A stretch of 64,000 bases of DNA from Caballeronia mineralivorans PML1(12) (GCF_001028175.1 NZ_AEJF01000188.1:1-64000), one strand, 5' to 3'; positions 31,390 through 39,851 are shown, numbered from the stretch's first letter. Numbers and translations are program-made. Notes: a model not told the origin generated them from the sequence alone.

Positions 31390-31464
31390 TGGTCCCCCCG
31401 GCAGGAATCGAACCTGCATCTAGCGCTTAGGAGGCACTTGTTCTATCCATTGAACTACGGGGAG
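31390..31464 (-). tRNA. tRNA-Arg (anticodon CCT)
   Basis: Read on the minus strand: acceptor CTCCCCG pairs with CGGGGGG (one G-U). The D loop contains TTCAATGGATAGAAC. The anticodon stem AGTGC/GCGCT holds the loop CTCCTAA, so the anticodon is CCT (reads AGG). The T arm is GCAGG-TTCGATT-CCTGC, and the discriminator A and the CCA end are encoded. A 5' fragment of the same tRNA recurs at 36503-36526, marking this locus as the border of an island. Confidence 0.92.
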
Positions 31465-31760
31465 ATGGATATTTTTAATGGGTGAACCGGAACCTTATGA
31501 ATACTGGCTTCAGCCTTGCCCAGCATGCGTTTCCGGCTGATTCGCTTCTTCCTAAATGAAGCGCCGTGACGCACTGTGAACCGTGGTTTTTCAACCTCTT
31601 TGCTACAAAGCGGCCTTTTGGCCACTTATATACGTAGCAGTGCCAGATCGCTCGGCCTTGCTGCACAACCTTTGGGGCAAAGACCATGGCTTCAATCTTA
31701 CCCGTCGGCGAGGGCTGGTGAGCGCAGCGGGCAGAGTATATCAAAGACGTTTAAAACGAT
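31441..31760. repeat. Left diverged direct repeat of the tRNA-Arg island
   Basis: This segment (5' half of the tRNA plus its upstream flank) is related to 36503-36720 in the same orientation. The first 41 bases differ at 7 positions. Further matches include CCTAAATGAAGCGCC versus CCTAAATGACGCGCC, and GCAGCGGGCAGAGTATATCAAAGACGT versus its counterpart near 36682. The left copy contains roughly 100 extra bases in the middle. Confidence 0.65.
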
Positions 31761-31884
31761 AGGCGCAGCCCAGGCTTGCTCCGACCAGAAAGAGCAGGGT
31801 CGCCAGCGCCATGTGAGGGTTTGTTCGGCAGTAAGCCCGAACAGCAGCGAAGATCGGCTTAAAAGCCGAGGTGATCTCGTCCAT
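31741..31884 (-). CDS. Possible 47-residue single-TM protein
   Basis: MDEITSAFKPIFAAVRAYCR start, then one TM helix (MALATLLFLVGASLGCAYR) and a basic end RFKRL. No ribosome site is clear. Its end lies inside the repeated flank of the tRNA. It resembles small holin-like membrane proteins in layout only. Confidence 0.35.
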   Translation of the reverse strand: MDEITSAFKPIFAAVRAYCRTNPHMALATLLFLVGASLGCAYRFKRL

Positions 31885-31984
31885 CGCGGTTTCTATTGGT
31901 TTGGTTGGCTGTGCACGAGACTACTCTGTGATCCATAGCGCGGGTGTGGAATGAGCGGCATGTTCGACCATGCCGCTCGCGTGA

Positions 31985-32281
31985 TCATAGCCGCTCGGCA
32001 TGTTCATGATTAGCGGCGACCTGAAGTATCAGGTTGGATTCTTTCAGCTTCTCGGTGTTTTCATTCGCGCGGGCTGCCTCCTCTCTCGCAGTTGCAGTCT
32101 GTGCTTCGTTCGCTTTGGCTCGCTCGTCGGCGAAACGATCGCGGCTGCCGCCGGTTCAAATTGCGGCGATCGTACCGATAACGACTAGGACCGCTCCGGC
32201 GATTAACGCGATGTTGGCAAGGGTGAAGATCAAATTTGCGGTCGTGAGCGTGATATCGAGCACAGCTTGTTTTTCTTCCAT
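31985..32281 (-). pseudogene. Membrane/coiled-coil protein gene with an in-frame stop
   Basis: One continuous reading frame of 99 codons is broken by a single TGA at codon 42. Before it: MEEKQAVLDITLTTANLIF and a TM helix ending VVIGTIAAI. After it, in the same frame: TGGSRDRFADERAKANE and a coiled coil (AREEAARANENTEKLKES). Relatives with this layout, usually in mobile or accessory DNA, carry Trp (TGG) where the stop occurs, so a TGG-to-TGA change is the likely lesion. A 10-bp perfect hairpin (31954-31979) follows the end. Readthrough or a sequencing error is possible. Confidence 0.6.
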
Positions 32282-32333
32282 ATCGGCCGAGAGCGGTCTT
32301 CAGAGCGGTGGAAGCGGCCACCTGAGCAGAATA

Positions 32334-33965
32334 CTATGGCGCGTAATTCTGTATCAAACGCCAAATCAAGCGGCCCATGGGAAGGCGATAAATGTCACTG
32401 TGAGCACCTCCGCCTGAACCCGGGCTATTAAATTGCGTGATCCCGTTTGATGCATCGATATAGAGAACTTGCGGATTAGTTTGGGCAGCGTTCGATGAAG
32501 GTTCCAAGCATTCGTTAGTATCATCAACTCGGCACACCTTAAACGTACCGTCGGCGGAGCTGGTGGTGTCCATCGCACGCCAGCAATCAAACACGCTTTT
32601 ATATGCTTGATTCGCTCCTTCACAAGCTTTGTTGTACGCTTTGAAGGAGCCGGATGGGGTGTACCAGAAAGGAGCGCCCGTCGCTTGATCATTTTGTGCA
32701 GCTGTTAGCACAATTTTTGTTTTCCCAAGCGTTTTGAAATCACGATATGGTGCTCCTTCATCGCTGTCTTCAGTTACAAATCGATTAATACTCACAGCTC
32801 CTTGGAGCCCTATGGCGAGATCAACGTCGGACCGCGGTGGGTTCTTGCTAATATCGCCATATTCGAGCACAGGACGACTGAACAGCGCTCTTGTCGCCGC
32901 TCTCGCGCCGAAGCTATGCCCTATTAATACGATCTTCAATCCAGCTGTAGATTTGTGTTTCTGCGTATTTACTTTATCAATAACTGCAGGCAAGGTCCGG
33001 TTGATCAGGACGTTGACCCAAGTAAGCCCAAGCTGGTCGGCATCGTTGGCTAGATCTCCATAACTAAACCAATTGATAAACGTGTTCGTCCAGAAAGACG
33101 GCCAGGTGACCCCTACCACTAGCGGGCGAAAAGGCTCTGGAGAAACTCCCTGTGCGGTAATTGCATCGTGTTTCGCTTCGGGGGTGCCTGCGCTGGAGTT
33201 GTTTGCATCGGTGGTGTCTGCGTAAGCAGCCTCAACCACGTTGCCTACAATATCATTGAAGTTTCGGATAGCTTCGTCTTGAGAAGTGTTCCAGCCCATC
33301 ACAATAACAACAATATGTGTGTATCCTCCCTTTGCGACGTCATCTATCAGATTATCCTCTAGTTTCTTTAAAGCTTTTAGACCGTCCATATAAATATCGC
33401 CGATATTGCCCGGGATTTGGAACGATTGAGCGGGGCAATTGTGCCATGCTGTAATCTTACTCATATCGTTCTCTTTGTCTAACACTCCATTCGCACGGTA
33501 GGCGTTGTATACAAAGCACTGATCGATCATCTGGTAAGGTGAGGGGCCTGACGAAGATTGTATCGTACTGTATCGAATAATGTGAGAAACGAATAAAACT
33601 TTTCGGTCGTTCACTTCAAAATCTCGAATTATCCTGGCGGTGCCATTAAAGTTTCCCACTCCGGGCTCCGCTTGTACATAATATGAATGGGTATTTAAGA
33701 ATGAACGGGTACCGCCGGGATCGGTAGAAGGACCCCCGATGGTTGATTGCGGGCTTTTTTCCACCGCTACTACATAGCCAGGGTAATGTAAGGATTCTCC
33801 CTTTGGGAAATAGAGGGTTGAGTGAAATTCTCTTTCAAATGCACCGTCAACTCCGAGCCGCCTCTCCACTGGGTCTAAGGCCGTCGAAATTGAAGAGCAT
33901 GATGTAATTGCGCTTAGGAACGCTATGCATGAGCATGATTTAACGAAAGTCGCCGCTGTTTTCAT
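32334..33965 (-). CDS. Lipoprotein alpha/beta-hydrolase (serine hydrolase)
   Basis: 543 residues. The lipoprotein signal peptide ends with ITSC (Cys23). The hydrolase core begins with YTHIVVIVMGWNTSQDEAI. It carries the nucleophile elbow GHSFG (349-353, Ser351) and a C-terminal GGAHSDIY with His522 as a likely catalytic base. The length and the segment after the elbow recall large lipases or esterases, including some T6SS lipase effectors, but the lipid anchor points to an envelope enzyme. Codon use is visibly more AT-rich than flanking genes (many AAT, ATT, ATA codons), so it was probably acquired with the island. Confidence 0.75.
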   Translation of the reverse strand: MKTAATFVKSCSCIAFLSAITSCSSISTALDPVERRLGVDGAFEREFHSTLYFPKGESLHYPGYVVAVEKSPQSTIGGPSTDPGGTRSFLNTHSYYVQAEPGVGNFNGTARIIRDFEVNDRKVLFVSHIIRYSTIQSSSGPSPYQMIDQCFVYNAYRANGVLDKENDMSKITAWHNCPAQSFQIPGNIGDIYMDGLKALKKLEDNLIDDVAKGGYTHIVVIVMGWNTSQDEAIRNFNDIVGNVVEAAYADTTDANNSSAGTPEAKHDAITAQGVSPEPFRPLVVGVTWPSFWTNTFINWFSYGDLANDADQLGLTWVNVLINRTLPAVIDKVNTQKHKSTAGLKIVLIGHSFGARAATRALFSRPVLEYGDISKNPPRSDVDLAIGLQGAVSINRFVTEDSDEGAPYRDFKTLGKTKIVLTAAQNDQATGAPFWYTPSGSFKAYNKACEGANQAYKSVFDCWRAMDTTSSADGTFKVCRVDDTNECLEPSSNAAQTNPQVLYIDASNGITQFNSPGSGGGAHSDIYRLPMGRLIWRLIQNYAP

Positions 33966-34855
33966 GGTCGACGTAGGATTAAAAATTATTAAAAAACAGG
34001 GTTCAACAGCCTTTCTGTTAATCGAACTCCTGAATTTCAGATAAGCGTTGTTTATATTTATATGATTATTTTTACACCAAAAATCAGCGCGACTGTCTAT
34101 TTTTGGTGAGGAGCATCACCAACTATGTATAGAACAAAAATACCTCGATTAAAAGTGGAAAGCTGCGATTCGTCGCTTTTCGAAGCTGCAAATCGTTGAA
34201 TGGCGGTTGAAGCGTAAAAAATGTCTGATCCAAAGGGCGACAGGCGTCAGGAAAATGAGGCGATGCTGCATCGTGCGGATCTTTTCGATGGCGCTTGCCA
34301 GCGTAGTACGAATGAAGTCGAACAGTTTGTCCGCTGGGTCAGAGTACGATCCTATTCCGCGCAGCGGCAGCGGAGCCAAGCTTGAATCTGTCAGTTTTAG
34401 CGACAGTGGCGTCGGCCGAGGTACGGTCAGCCATCACACCGTCGCCAGGGACTGTTTCAACTTGGAAGCAGGCGTACCTCGAGATTGACGCCTACCGGCC
34501 CATAGACGATGGGAGGCAAAGGGATGGTAGCCAAGAAGTCTCCTTATCAGCTATGTCACTGCAAAGGCGTTAATCGAAACGAGGAACGAGAGATTTCCAG
34601 CCTCGACTCAGGCGTCAAAGCTTGAGACCTTCTACGGTGGAAGGTCCCAGTCTTAAATTTGACGGCCGTGCTGAGCGTGCTAGTGGGCAGCGGCCGTCGC
34701 CGGAAGGAGCGGGCACCTTCAGTTGAGGGTTATTGTTGCTCTAGGTAGGCAACCTTAATTTGTGTGCTCTTGAAGCCAACACTCGGCCTGACACTAGCGT
34801 GTCGCTTCGATGCACGAAAGAACGCGAGTTTCAATGAAGCTGGACTGATGCAGGT
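33966..34855. other. AT-richer, probably decayed non-coding stretch
   Basis: No convincing gene in 890 bases; open frames around 34149-34488 on both strands look like remnants without ribosome sites. The first 150 bases are AT-rich. They contain a perfect inverted repeat, CACCAAAAAT (34075-34084) and ATTTTTGGTG (34099-34108), about 110 bases upstream of the hydrolase start, a possible operator. Confidence 0.4.
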
Positions 34856-35119
34856 TCATGCCCTGATTTCGACTCCCGGGCCGGCTCGCTTTTCGATAGC
34901 TTGGAGCGCCTCGTTATAGCCCGTCATCAGTCGCTCTCGCACTGCCGGATCAGTAATCTTATGTGATTCGGCGCGGAGCGAAGCTACGATCATTGCGTCC
35001 TGAAGAAACGCCGGATAATTCACAGGCCCTGGACCTGGCTTCCAGTGAGTCATCGGAAGCAACACCTCTGGAATGCCGTAGCAGTGGGTCTTTCCCTCGA
35101 TAGTCAGACAGATTTCCAT
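34856..35119 (-). CDS. Hypothetical protein in the island
   Basis: 87 residues with a good ribosome site GGGAG. It starts MEICLTIEGKTHCYGIPEVLL, has a Pro/Gly-rich middle (HWKPGPGPVNYPAFLQDAM) and a helical end (ERLMTGYNEALQAIEKRAG). No signal or TM; family not recognised. Composition is intermediate between island and core genes. Isolated, with no operon partner. Confidence 0.5.
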   Translation of the reverse strand: MEICLTIEGKTHCYGIPEVLLPMTHWKPGPGPVNYPAFLQDAMIVASLRAESHKITDPAVRERLMTGYNEALQAIEKRAGPGVEIRA

Positions 35120-35297
35120 GATTCAACTCCCGCGATAGAACAAGTAAAGATACGCATTGCTAAGGAAGCTTTGCGAATCTTCATGTTAGTTGCTGCTATG
35201 GTTGAACCATCCTCTAAATCTCATTCGGTTCCGACAAAATTGTAGCGGATATCAGCCACGTGTTAAGTAACTAATGCTTGACATGTCCCATGTGGGT

Positions 35298-35439
35298 CGA
35301 GGTCGTGTGAAAACGCACGCCGAACGTGACGTTCGAAAAAATCGACCCTTCAAATCGCGCTACATTGGCTTCGCGACACCTCGGGAGGGGTAAAGCGACA
35401 CTCGAAAACCGAGTAGTTTTGCGTTTTCACACGACCTCG
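35298..35439. mobile_element. 142-bp MITE-like element
   Basis: It is bounded by 20-bp perfect terminal inverted repeats: CGAGGTCGTGTGAAAACGCA at 35298-35317 and its reverse complement at 35420-35439. The interior encodes nothing and has a short palindrome (GAACGTGACGTTC). This is the layout of a non-autonomous transposable element mobilised by a full-length IS elsewhere. No clear target duplication was identified. Confidence 0.7.
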
Positions 35440-35560
35440 GTCGCGAACGGTCTTTCGAAGGCAAGGAGCGGCGTCGGCTACGATCTGTGGAGCGGTTAAT
35501 ATGGATGGTTAATCGCGATAAGTAATTGAATCAACAGGAATGACGACGGCCTGCAAAGCC

Positions 35561-35595
35561 GCTAAGCTCAGTGACGCAATGTCTCTGAGCTTAGC
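35561..35595. repeat. 11-bp perfect inverted repeat
   Basis: GCTAAGCTCAG (35561-35571) and CTGAGCTTAGC (35585-35595) separated by 13 bases. It may be a regulatory dyad or an end of a decayed element. Confidence 0.55.
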
Positions 35596-35622
35596 CCGAA
35601 GCGGTCGCGTTCGATCTCAGTG

Positions 35623-35647
35623 AAAAAACTCCCGCGAGGCGCGGGAG
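35623..35647 (-). terminator. Rho-independent terminator, minus strand
   Basis: CTCCCGCG-CCT-CGCGGGAG read on the minus strand, followed by TTTTTT. It lies downstream of the membrane protein gene at 35787-36098. Confidence 0.8.
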
Positions 35648-35786
35648 GAGCATTTGGCGAGAGGTGAGCCGCTGCAAAGGACAACGGATAGTATCGATCC
35701 TTAGATTCGCGGCATAGACCTGCGGCCGAAACACAGCATTTCGCAGTACGGCTGCTCACTCATAGGTCAAACTAACTTTGTTCGTC

Positions 35787-36098
35787 TCAGTTGACCCGTT
35801 GCTGCCCCTTCGAGCCACACGCGCGAAACGGGACGATGGAAGTTATTGGAATGAATGATAATACTGCCAGCAGCGCAGCAATCGCGAAAAAAGGCAATGC
35901 TAGCTTGGCGCCATCCGCGGCAGACGGCGGGAGCGGAGTGTCAGTATGCAAAAGCCCCGTCAGCGCAATAATCCACGCAGAGCAAAATGTAAGTAATGCC
36001 CCGTTCTTCGTTTCGGCGAATTTCACAAAATCGATTGCGCGACTTAGATTAGCCGACATTATCTTGTCCAACTGTTCTTGTTGGTCGTCTTTAGTCAT
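35787..36098 (-). CDS. Short membrane protein resembling Pycsar TM effectors
   Basis: 103 residues. A hydrophilic N-terminus (MTKDDQQEQLDKIMSANLSR) is followed by AIDFVKFAETKNGALLTF, then two TM helices (about 36-52 and 66-88). A helix with a conserved xxKNGALLxF-like entry into a TM hairpin is typical of the Pycsar effector TM domain (PycTM), which is normally longer and paired with a nucleotide cyclase. No cyclase gene is nearby. It could be a truncated effector or an unrelated small membrane protein. A terminator lies about 140 bases downstream. Confidence 0.5.
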   Translation of the reverse strand: MTKDDQQEQLDKIMSANLSRAIDFVKFAETKNGALLTFCSAWIIALTGLLHTDTPLPPSAADGAKLALPFFAIAALLAVLSFIPITSIVPFRACGSKGQQRVN

Positions 36099-36502
36099 TA
36101 TTGCCTCCGCGGATTGCTACGCCAACAACCACCGGTGGAAGACTAAGGCTCTAATGCTACGCTGGTTGTTGGTACTCGCCAACGTCAGCTTTTGATCAAT
36201 TGAAGCGACCTCGGAAGCGCGCCTAATACATTCGTCGCATAAAGAGGAAATCGGGGCTGGCTACCTCATGCCTTTCAACGCAAGGGTCTGCTACAAGGGT
36301 CTGCTATTTAAGCGTTCGAGCCGTTCTGATGAAAGCCGCATCAGTTTGCGAATGGCGGTAGATGGCCGATTGTTGTCGGATGAGCTCGCGTGAGCCGGGA
36401 CAGCGTAGAAGCCGGCTGATGCTTAAGAGGGGAAGTTTTGTGTGCTACAGATTTGCTATAGCAATGATAGCAATCCATATCTGACGGGCCTTGCGCCTGT
36501 CA
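36099..36502. other. Non-coding DNA with short repeats
   Basis: No gene seen. CCAACAACCA (about 36122-36131) faces TGGTTGTTGG (about 36163-36172). Two adjacent AAGGGTCTGCTA units lie at about 36281-36305. Probably decayed island sequence up to the tRNA fragment. Confidence 0.4.
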
Positions 36503-36720
36503 TTCCATCCCCTGAACTATGGGGAAATGGATATTTTCAACGGTTCGACATGAAGCCCGCGAACGTTGGCTTTAGTCCTACCCTGCGTGCGTTTCTGAGC
36601 TATTTAGCCTCGTCCTAAATGACGCGCCCACAACGCACCTTGATCCATAACTTATCAACCGCCGGCGCGCTCAAGTCCGCTGCAGTGGGCGGAGCATATC
36701 AAACACGTTCAAGACGAAAG
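36503..36720. repeat. Right diverged repeat with tRNA-Arg 5' fragment
   Basis: 36503-36526 (minus strand) corresponds to the first 24 bases of tRNA-Arg with 5 changes. The following 190 bases match the upstream flank of the intact tRNA. The rest of the tRNA is missing. This copy defines the right edge of the 5-kb island. Confidence 0.65.
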
Positions 36721-36753
36721 TCGCCGCATCGCGTAGACGATTCGCGTCGGAAA

Positions 36754-37050
36754 CTACATCGCCGACCGCTCACCGCACACACTAGTCACGCCCATATGAT
36801 CGGTCCCACCCGCCATACCCTTGACCAAGGTCAACGCTGCTCGCAACACATCGTCTGACAGCGCGCTGTCTTTCGGCCGTGCGAACGGTTTGATCGAACG
36901 GTCCGTGCACTCGTTGCCGATAAAGCGATCATTCGCGGGCACAGCGCTCCGCTGGACGTTATCGGCGGCGACGCTTGCGAACGCGCTGCTGCTCGTTGCC
37001 AACCCAAATCCAAACGCCAGCGCAGCCACCCAGTATTTCGTCTTTTCCAT
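36754..37050 (-). CDS. Exported hypothetical protein
   Basis: 98 residues from the ATG at 37050. A Sec signal peptide (MEKTKYWVAALAFGFGLATS) has a predicted cut after SSAFA. The mature part has two Cys (NECTDRS and TSVCGER) and is otherwise unremarkable. No recognised family. It is the first gene outside the island on the right, and its composition is again core-like. Confidence 0.6.
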   Translation of the reverse strand: MEKTKYWVAALAFGFGLATSSSAFASVAADNVQRSAVPANDRFIGNECTDRSIKPFARPKDSALSDDVLRAALTLVKGMAGGTDHMGVTSVCGERSAM

Positions 37051-37223
37051 GGTCTCTCTCAGCGATAGATTGGCAAGCATAACTGCTAATTATGGTTCCC
37101 ACTTAACCACACGGTCAACTTAATCACCCCAAACACTACGCCAAAACCCCGCCGCCGCAACCAACCCATCTGGAATAACCCACCACTTCCTCCCATAATG
37201 CCCACATCCCCCGGCCGCCCACC

Positions 37224-38027
37224 ATGACCGAACTCGAAACCGCTGTCGTCGTGTTCCTGTGTCTACTCGCTGCCACGGCGCTTGGCGTGGTCGTGCGTCC
37301 GTTGCTGCCCGAGGAGCACAAGGCGCGTGAAACCGTGCAATTGCTGGAGTTAGTGGTTGGCATGCTGGTCACATTCGCGGCACTCGTGCTGGGTCTGCTG
37401 ACGGCATCGGCGAAAACTTTATTCGATACCACCAACACCGACATCCGCACCTACGCCACCGCGCTGATCCAGCTCGACGACAGCCTGCGCGAGTATGGCG
37501 CGGACGCTGACGCCCCGCGCCAGATACTGCGCGCCTACACGGCTGCCGCGATCGCTTCCACCTGGGTGCAGGAGCTTCCGCCCGTCGGCGATTATTATCA
37601 GAAAACGCTCCCACCGGACCGCAACGCCAATCATCTCGACAGCCGTGTGCTTGGCGCCTTGCTCGAACGGGCGCAACGATACACGCGCGAGTTGCAGCCG
37701 CGCGATCCGTTCCACCAGAAGGTGATTGAAGAAGCGCTTGGCCGGTTCGACCGGCTCATCCAGCAACGCTGGAAAATCGTCGAGGAAGCACGCGGTTCGA
37801 TTTCATCGCCGTTCGACCGGATCCTGGTCTTCTGGCTGCTCGTCATCTTCCTTTGCTTCGGCCTGATTACGCCGCGCAACGCGCTGGCGCTAGTGACGAT
37901 CATGCTCGGGGCGTTATCGATAGCGTCCGCGGTATTCGTGATCCTTGATCTCGACACGCCGTTCACGGGTTCCATCATCGTGCCGAGCCAGCCCATGCGC
38001 GACGCGCTCGCTTACCTCAACCGCTGA
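37224..38027 (+). CDS. DUF4239 family membrane protein
   Basis: 267 residues with four TM helices: about 5-25, 42-65, 196-215 and 220-240. A soluble helical segment of about 130 residues lies between the pairs. The second TM pair carries LVFWLLVIFLCFGLITPRN. The layout and the tail FTGSIIVPSQPMRDAL match the bestrophin-like DUF4239 family, whose function is unknown. There is no Shine-Dalgarno; the leader before the ATG is very C-rich and G-poor. A methyltransferase gene follows after 42 bases. Confidence 0.75.
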   Translation: MTELETAVVVFLCLLAATALGVVVRPLLPEEHKARETVQLLELVVGMLVTFAALVLGLLTASAKTLFDTTNTDIRTYATALIQLDDSLREYGADADAPRQILRAYTAAAIASTWVQELPPVGDYYQKTLPPDRNANHLDSRVLGALLERAQRYTRELQPRDPFHQKVIEEALGRFDRLIQQRWKIVEEARGSISSPFDRILVFWLLVIFLCFGLITPRNALALVTIMLGALSIASAVFVILDLDTPFTGSIIVPSQPMRDALAYLNR

Positions 38028-38069
38028 AACGCTTAGCCGCATAAGCATAACTATCCAGCCACCGATCCA

Positions 38070-38804
38070 ATGCCATCCACGCTCTACACCGACCCACGCC
38101 TCGTCGCGTTGTACGACACCCTGAACCCCGTCGCCGCCGATACAGCGTTCTACCTGGCGCTGGCCGAAGGCAAAAATCACATAATCGATCTCGGTTGCGG
38201 AACGGGCTTGCTTGCGTGTGAACTGGCGGAGCGGGGGCATCGTGTTGTTGCTATCGATCCCGCGCCCGAGATGTTGCGCGTCGCGCGACATCGGCGGAAT
38301 GGCGAACACGTTCAGTGGATAGAAGGCGATGCCCGCGCGCTCGCCGTGCTGTCACCCGCCGATCTGTTATTGATGACGGGCCACGTCGCGCAAGTTTTCC
38401 TCGACGACACCATGTTTCTCGACACGCTCAAAGCTGCCCGCTATGCGCTGCGCAATGGCGGCGAACTGGCGTTCGAGAGCCGCAATCCCACCGCACGCGC
38501 GTGGGAATCGTGGACGCCCGCGCAGTCGCGCAGACGGGTCAACGTGGAGGGGATCGCTGAGGTGGAGGTGTGGCACGACGATGTGAGCGGCAGCCCGGAA
38601 TCCGGTATTCGCTTCAACACCTATTATCGATTCAAGGCGACAGACGAGACGCTGACGTCCGCGAGCGAACTTCGCTTTCGCACTCAGGACGAACTCGCCG
38701 CGCTACTCGAATCAGCGGGGTTCAGCCACCTCTCGTGGCATGGCGATTGGAACGGCGCGCCGGTATCGGCATCGAGCCGTGAACTGATTGTGGTCGCGCG
38801 CTAA
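38070..38804 (+). CDS. Class I SAM-dependent methyltransferase
   Basis: 244 residues. Motif I HIIDLGCGTGLLACELAERG and the acidic residue after beta 2 (VVAIDPAPEML) form the S-adenosylmethionine site. Later motifs include WIEGDARAL and GGELAFESRNP. It belongs to the Methyltransf_25/SmtA-like group of small-molecule methyltransferases. The substrate cannot be inferred from neighbours. Probably co-transcribed with the DUF4239 gene. Confidence 0.85.
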   Translation: MPSTLYTDPRLVALYDTLNPVAADTAFYLALAEGKNHIIDLGCGTGLLACELAERGHRVVAIDPAPEMLRVARHRRNGEHVQWIEGDARALAVLSPADLLLMTGHVAQVFLDDTMFLDTLKAARYALRNGGELAFESRNPTARAWESWTPAQSRRRVNVEGIAEVEVWHDDVSGSPESGIRFNTYYRFKATDETLTSASELRFRTQDELAALLESAGFSHLSWHGDWNGAPVSASSRELIVVAR

Positions 38805-38847
38805 ACGGGCGCAAAATTAGTCTGAAACGGCAAACCTGCCAGCGGAA

Positions 38848-39045
38848 TCAGAACTCCACTGCCACGAAATCGTCTTTGCCGACGTCGCATAATGGACAAC
38901 GCCACCCGTCCGGGATGTCGGCGAAACGGGTTCCGGCCGCAATGCCTTCTTCCGGCAAACCGTCCTGTTCGTTGTATATCCAGCCACAAATCAGGCAAAC
39001 CCAGCTTTTATATTCTAAAACTTCACTCACGACAGACTCTTTCAT
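38848..39045 (-). CDS. Rubredoxin
   Basis: 65 residues. The two Cys pairs CLICGW and CPLCDV, spaced as in rubredoxins, bind one iron. The conserved aromatic and Gly/Pro positions (YNEQDGLPEEGIAAGTRF and IPDGWRCP) are present. It carries one electron, often to alkane monooxygenases or in peroxide reduction. A 12-residue extension (MKESVVSEVLEY) precedes the domain. The start at 39045 lacks a clear ribosome site. Isolated between a methyltransferase and a DUF4399 gene. Confidence 0.92.
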   Translation of the reverse strand: MKESVVSEVLEYKSWVCLICGWIYNEQDGLPEEGIAAGTRFADIPDGWRCPLCDVGKDDFVAVEF

Positions 39046-39395
39046 TTCGTTCGACAAAACACCGGTAAATATTCCACCGGGCGGCGTATTCGCTCGCAGA
39101 ATCGCTTTCCGGGGCTGCGCTGCGCGCGGCCGCCGAAACGTCCGGCGACCCGCATAGTACCGGAATGTCGAAATCGGTTCATTCAAGTGAAACAGCCGCG
39201 CGGGGTAGGGCAAAAGCGGCAAAAGCACAGATCTGCGTGGTTTCTCATGCTCGGTGTATCCTCTCCACGGCGGTTTTTGAGTACCTTGCGTGTCGTCCGG
39301 CCGGTGGTGCCGTGTCGATTCGCCGTGCGTCGCACGACCGTTTTGGCCTGCCTGGATCGTTCGTCTGGCAGCCGCATTCTTCTGGGAGCAAAAAA

Positions 39396-39800
39396 ATGAT
39401 GTTCAAGAAACTGTTGTCGGGAGCGGTGTTGTCGAGCGTATTCCTCATGCCCATCCTGGCGCATGCGCAAGCCCGCGTGTTTTTCGTCGAACCGAAAGAC
39501 GGAGCGATCGTCACGAGTCCGGTGCATGTGGTGTTCGGCCTGGAAGGCATGGGGCTCGCGCCGGCCGGCGATCCGGATCCGCAGAAGGGCCATCATCATC
39601 TCTTGATCGATGCAGGCCCGATGCAAAAGGGTCTCGTGATTCCGGTGAACGATAAATCGCTGCATTTCGGCAAGGCGCAGACGGAAGCGGACGTGAAACT
39701 GCCCCCCGGCGATCACACGCTGACCCTGCAATTCGGCGACGGCGCACACCAGTCGTTTGGACCGGAAATGAGCCAGACGATCAAGATCCACGTGAAATAA
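39396..39800 (+). CDS. DUF4399 exported protein
   Basis: 134 residues starting MMFKKLLSGAVLSSVF, with GGGAG upstream. A signal peptide (cut near AHA-QA) leads to a beta-sandwich domain. Its hallmarks are VFFVEPKDGAIVTSPVHV, a His-rich GHHHLLID, and the end GPEMSQTIKIHV. The His cluster could bind metal, but the family function is unsettled. Followed by a strong terminator. Confidence 0.85.
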   Translation: MMFKKLLSGAVLSSVFLMPILAHAQARVFFVEPKDGAIVTSPVHVVFGLEGMGLAPAGDPDPQKGHHHLLIDAGPMQKGLVIPVNDKSLHFGKAQTEADVKLPPGDHTLTLQFGDGAHQSFGPEMSQTIKIHVK

Positions 39801-39851
39801 AGGCGAGTTCGCAGAGTCTTGCCGGGGTGCACTAATCCTTGCGCGAATCTC

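Larger units (their letters stand above)
35120..35786. other. Non-coding island DNA with a MITE and hairpins
   Basis: No gene is convincing; a 63-codon frame on the minus strand (35568-35759) overlaps two strong hairpins and is rejected. The region contains the MITE, an inverted repeat and a terminator listed separately. Confidence 0.4.

Noticed and set aside
34149-34488. Short frames on both strands in the island
   Set aside because: No ribosome site, no recognisable domain, and surrounding DNA looks decayed.
35568-35759. 63-codon minus-strand frame
   Set aside because: It overlaps a perfect inverted repeat and a Rho-independent terminator.
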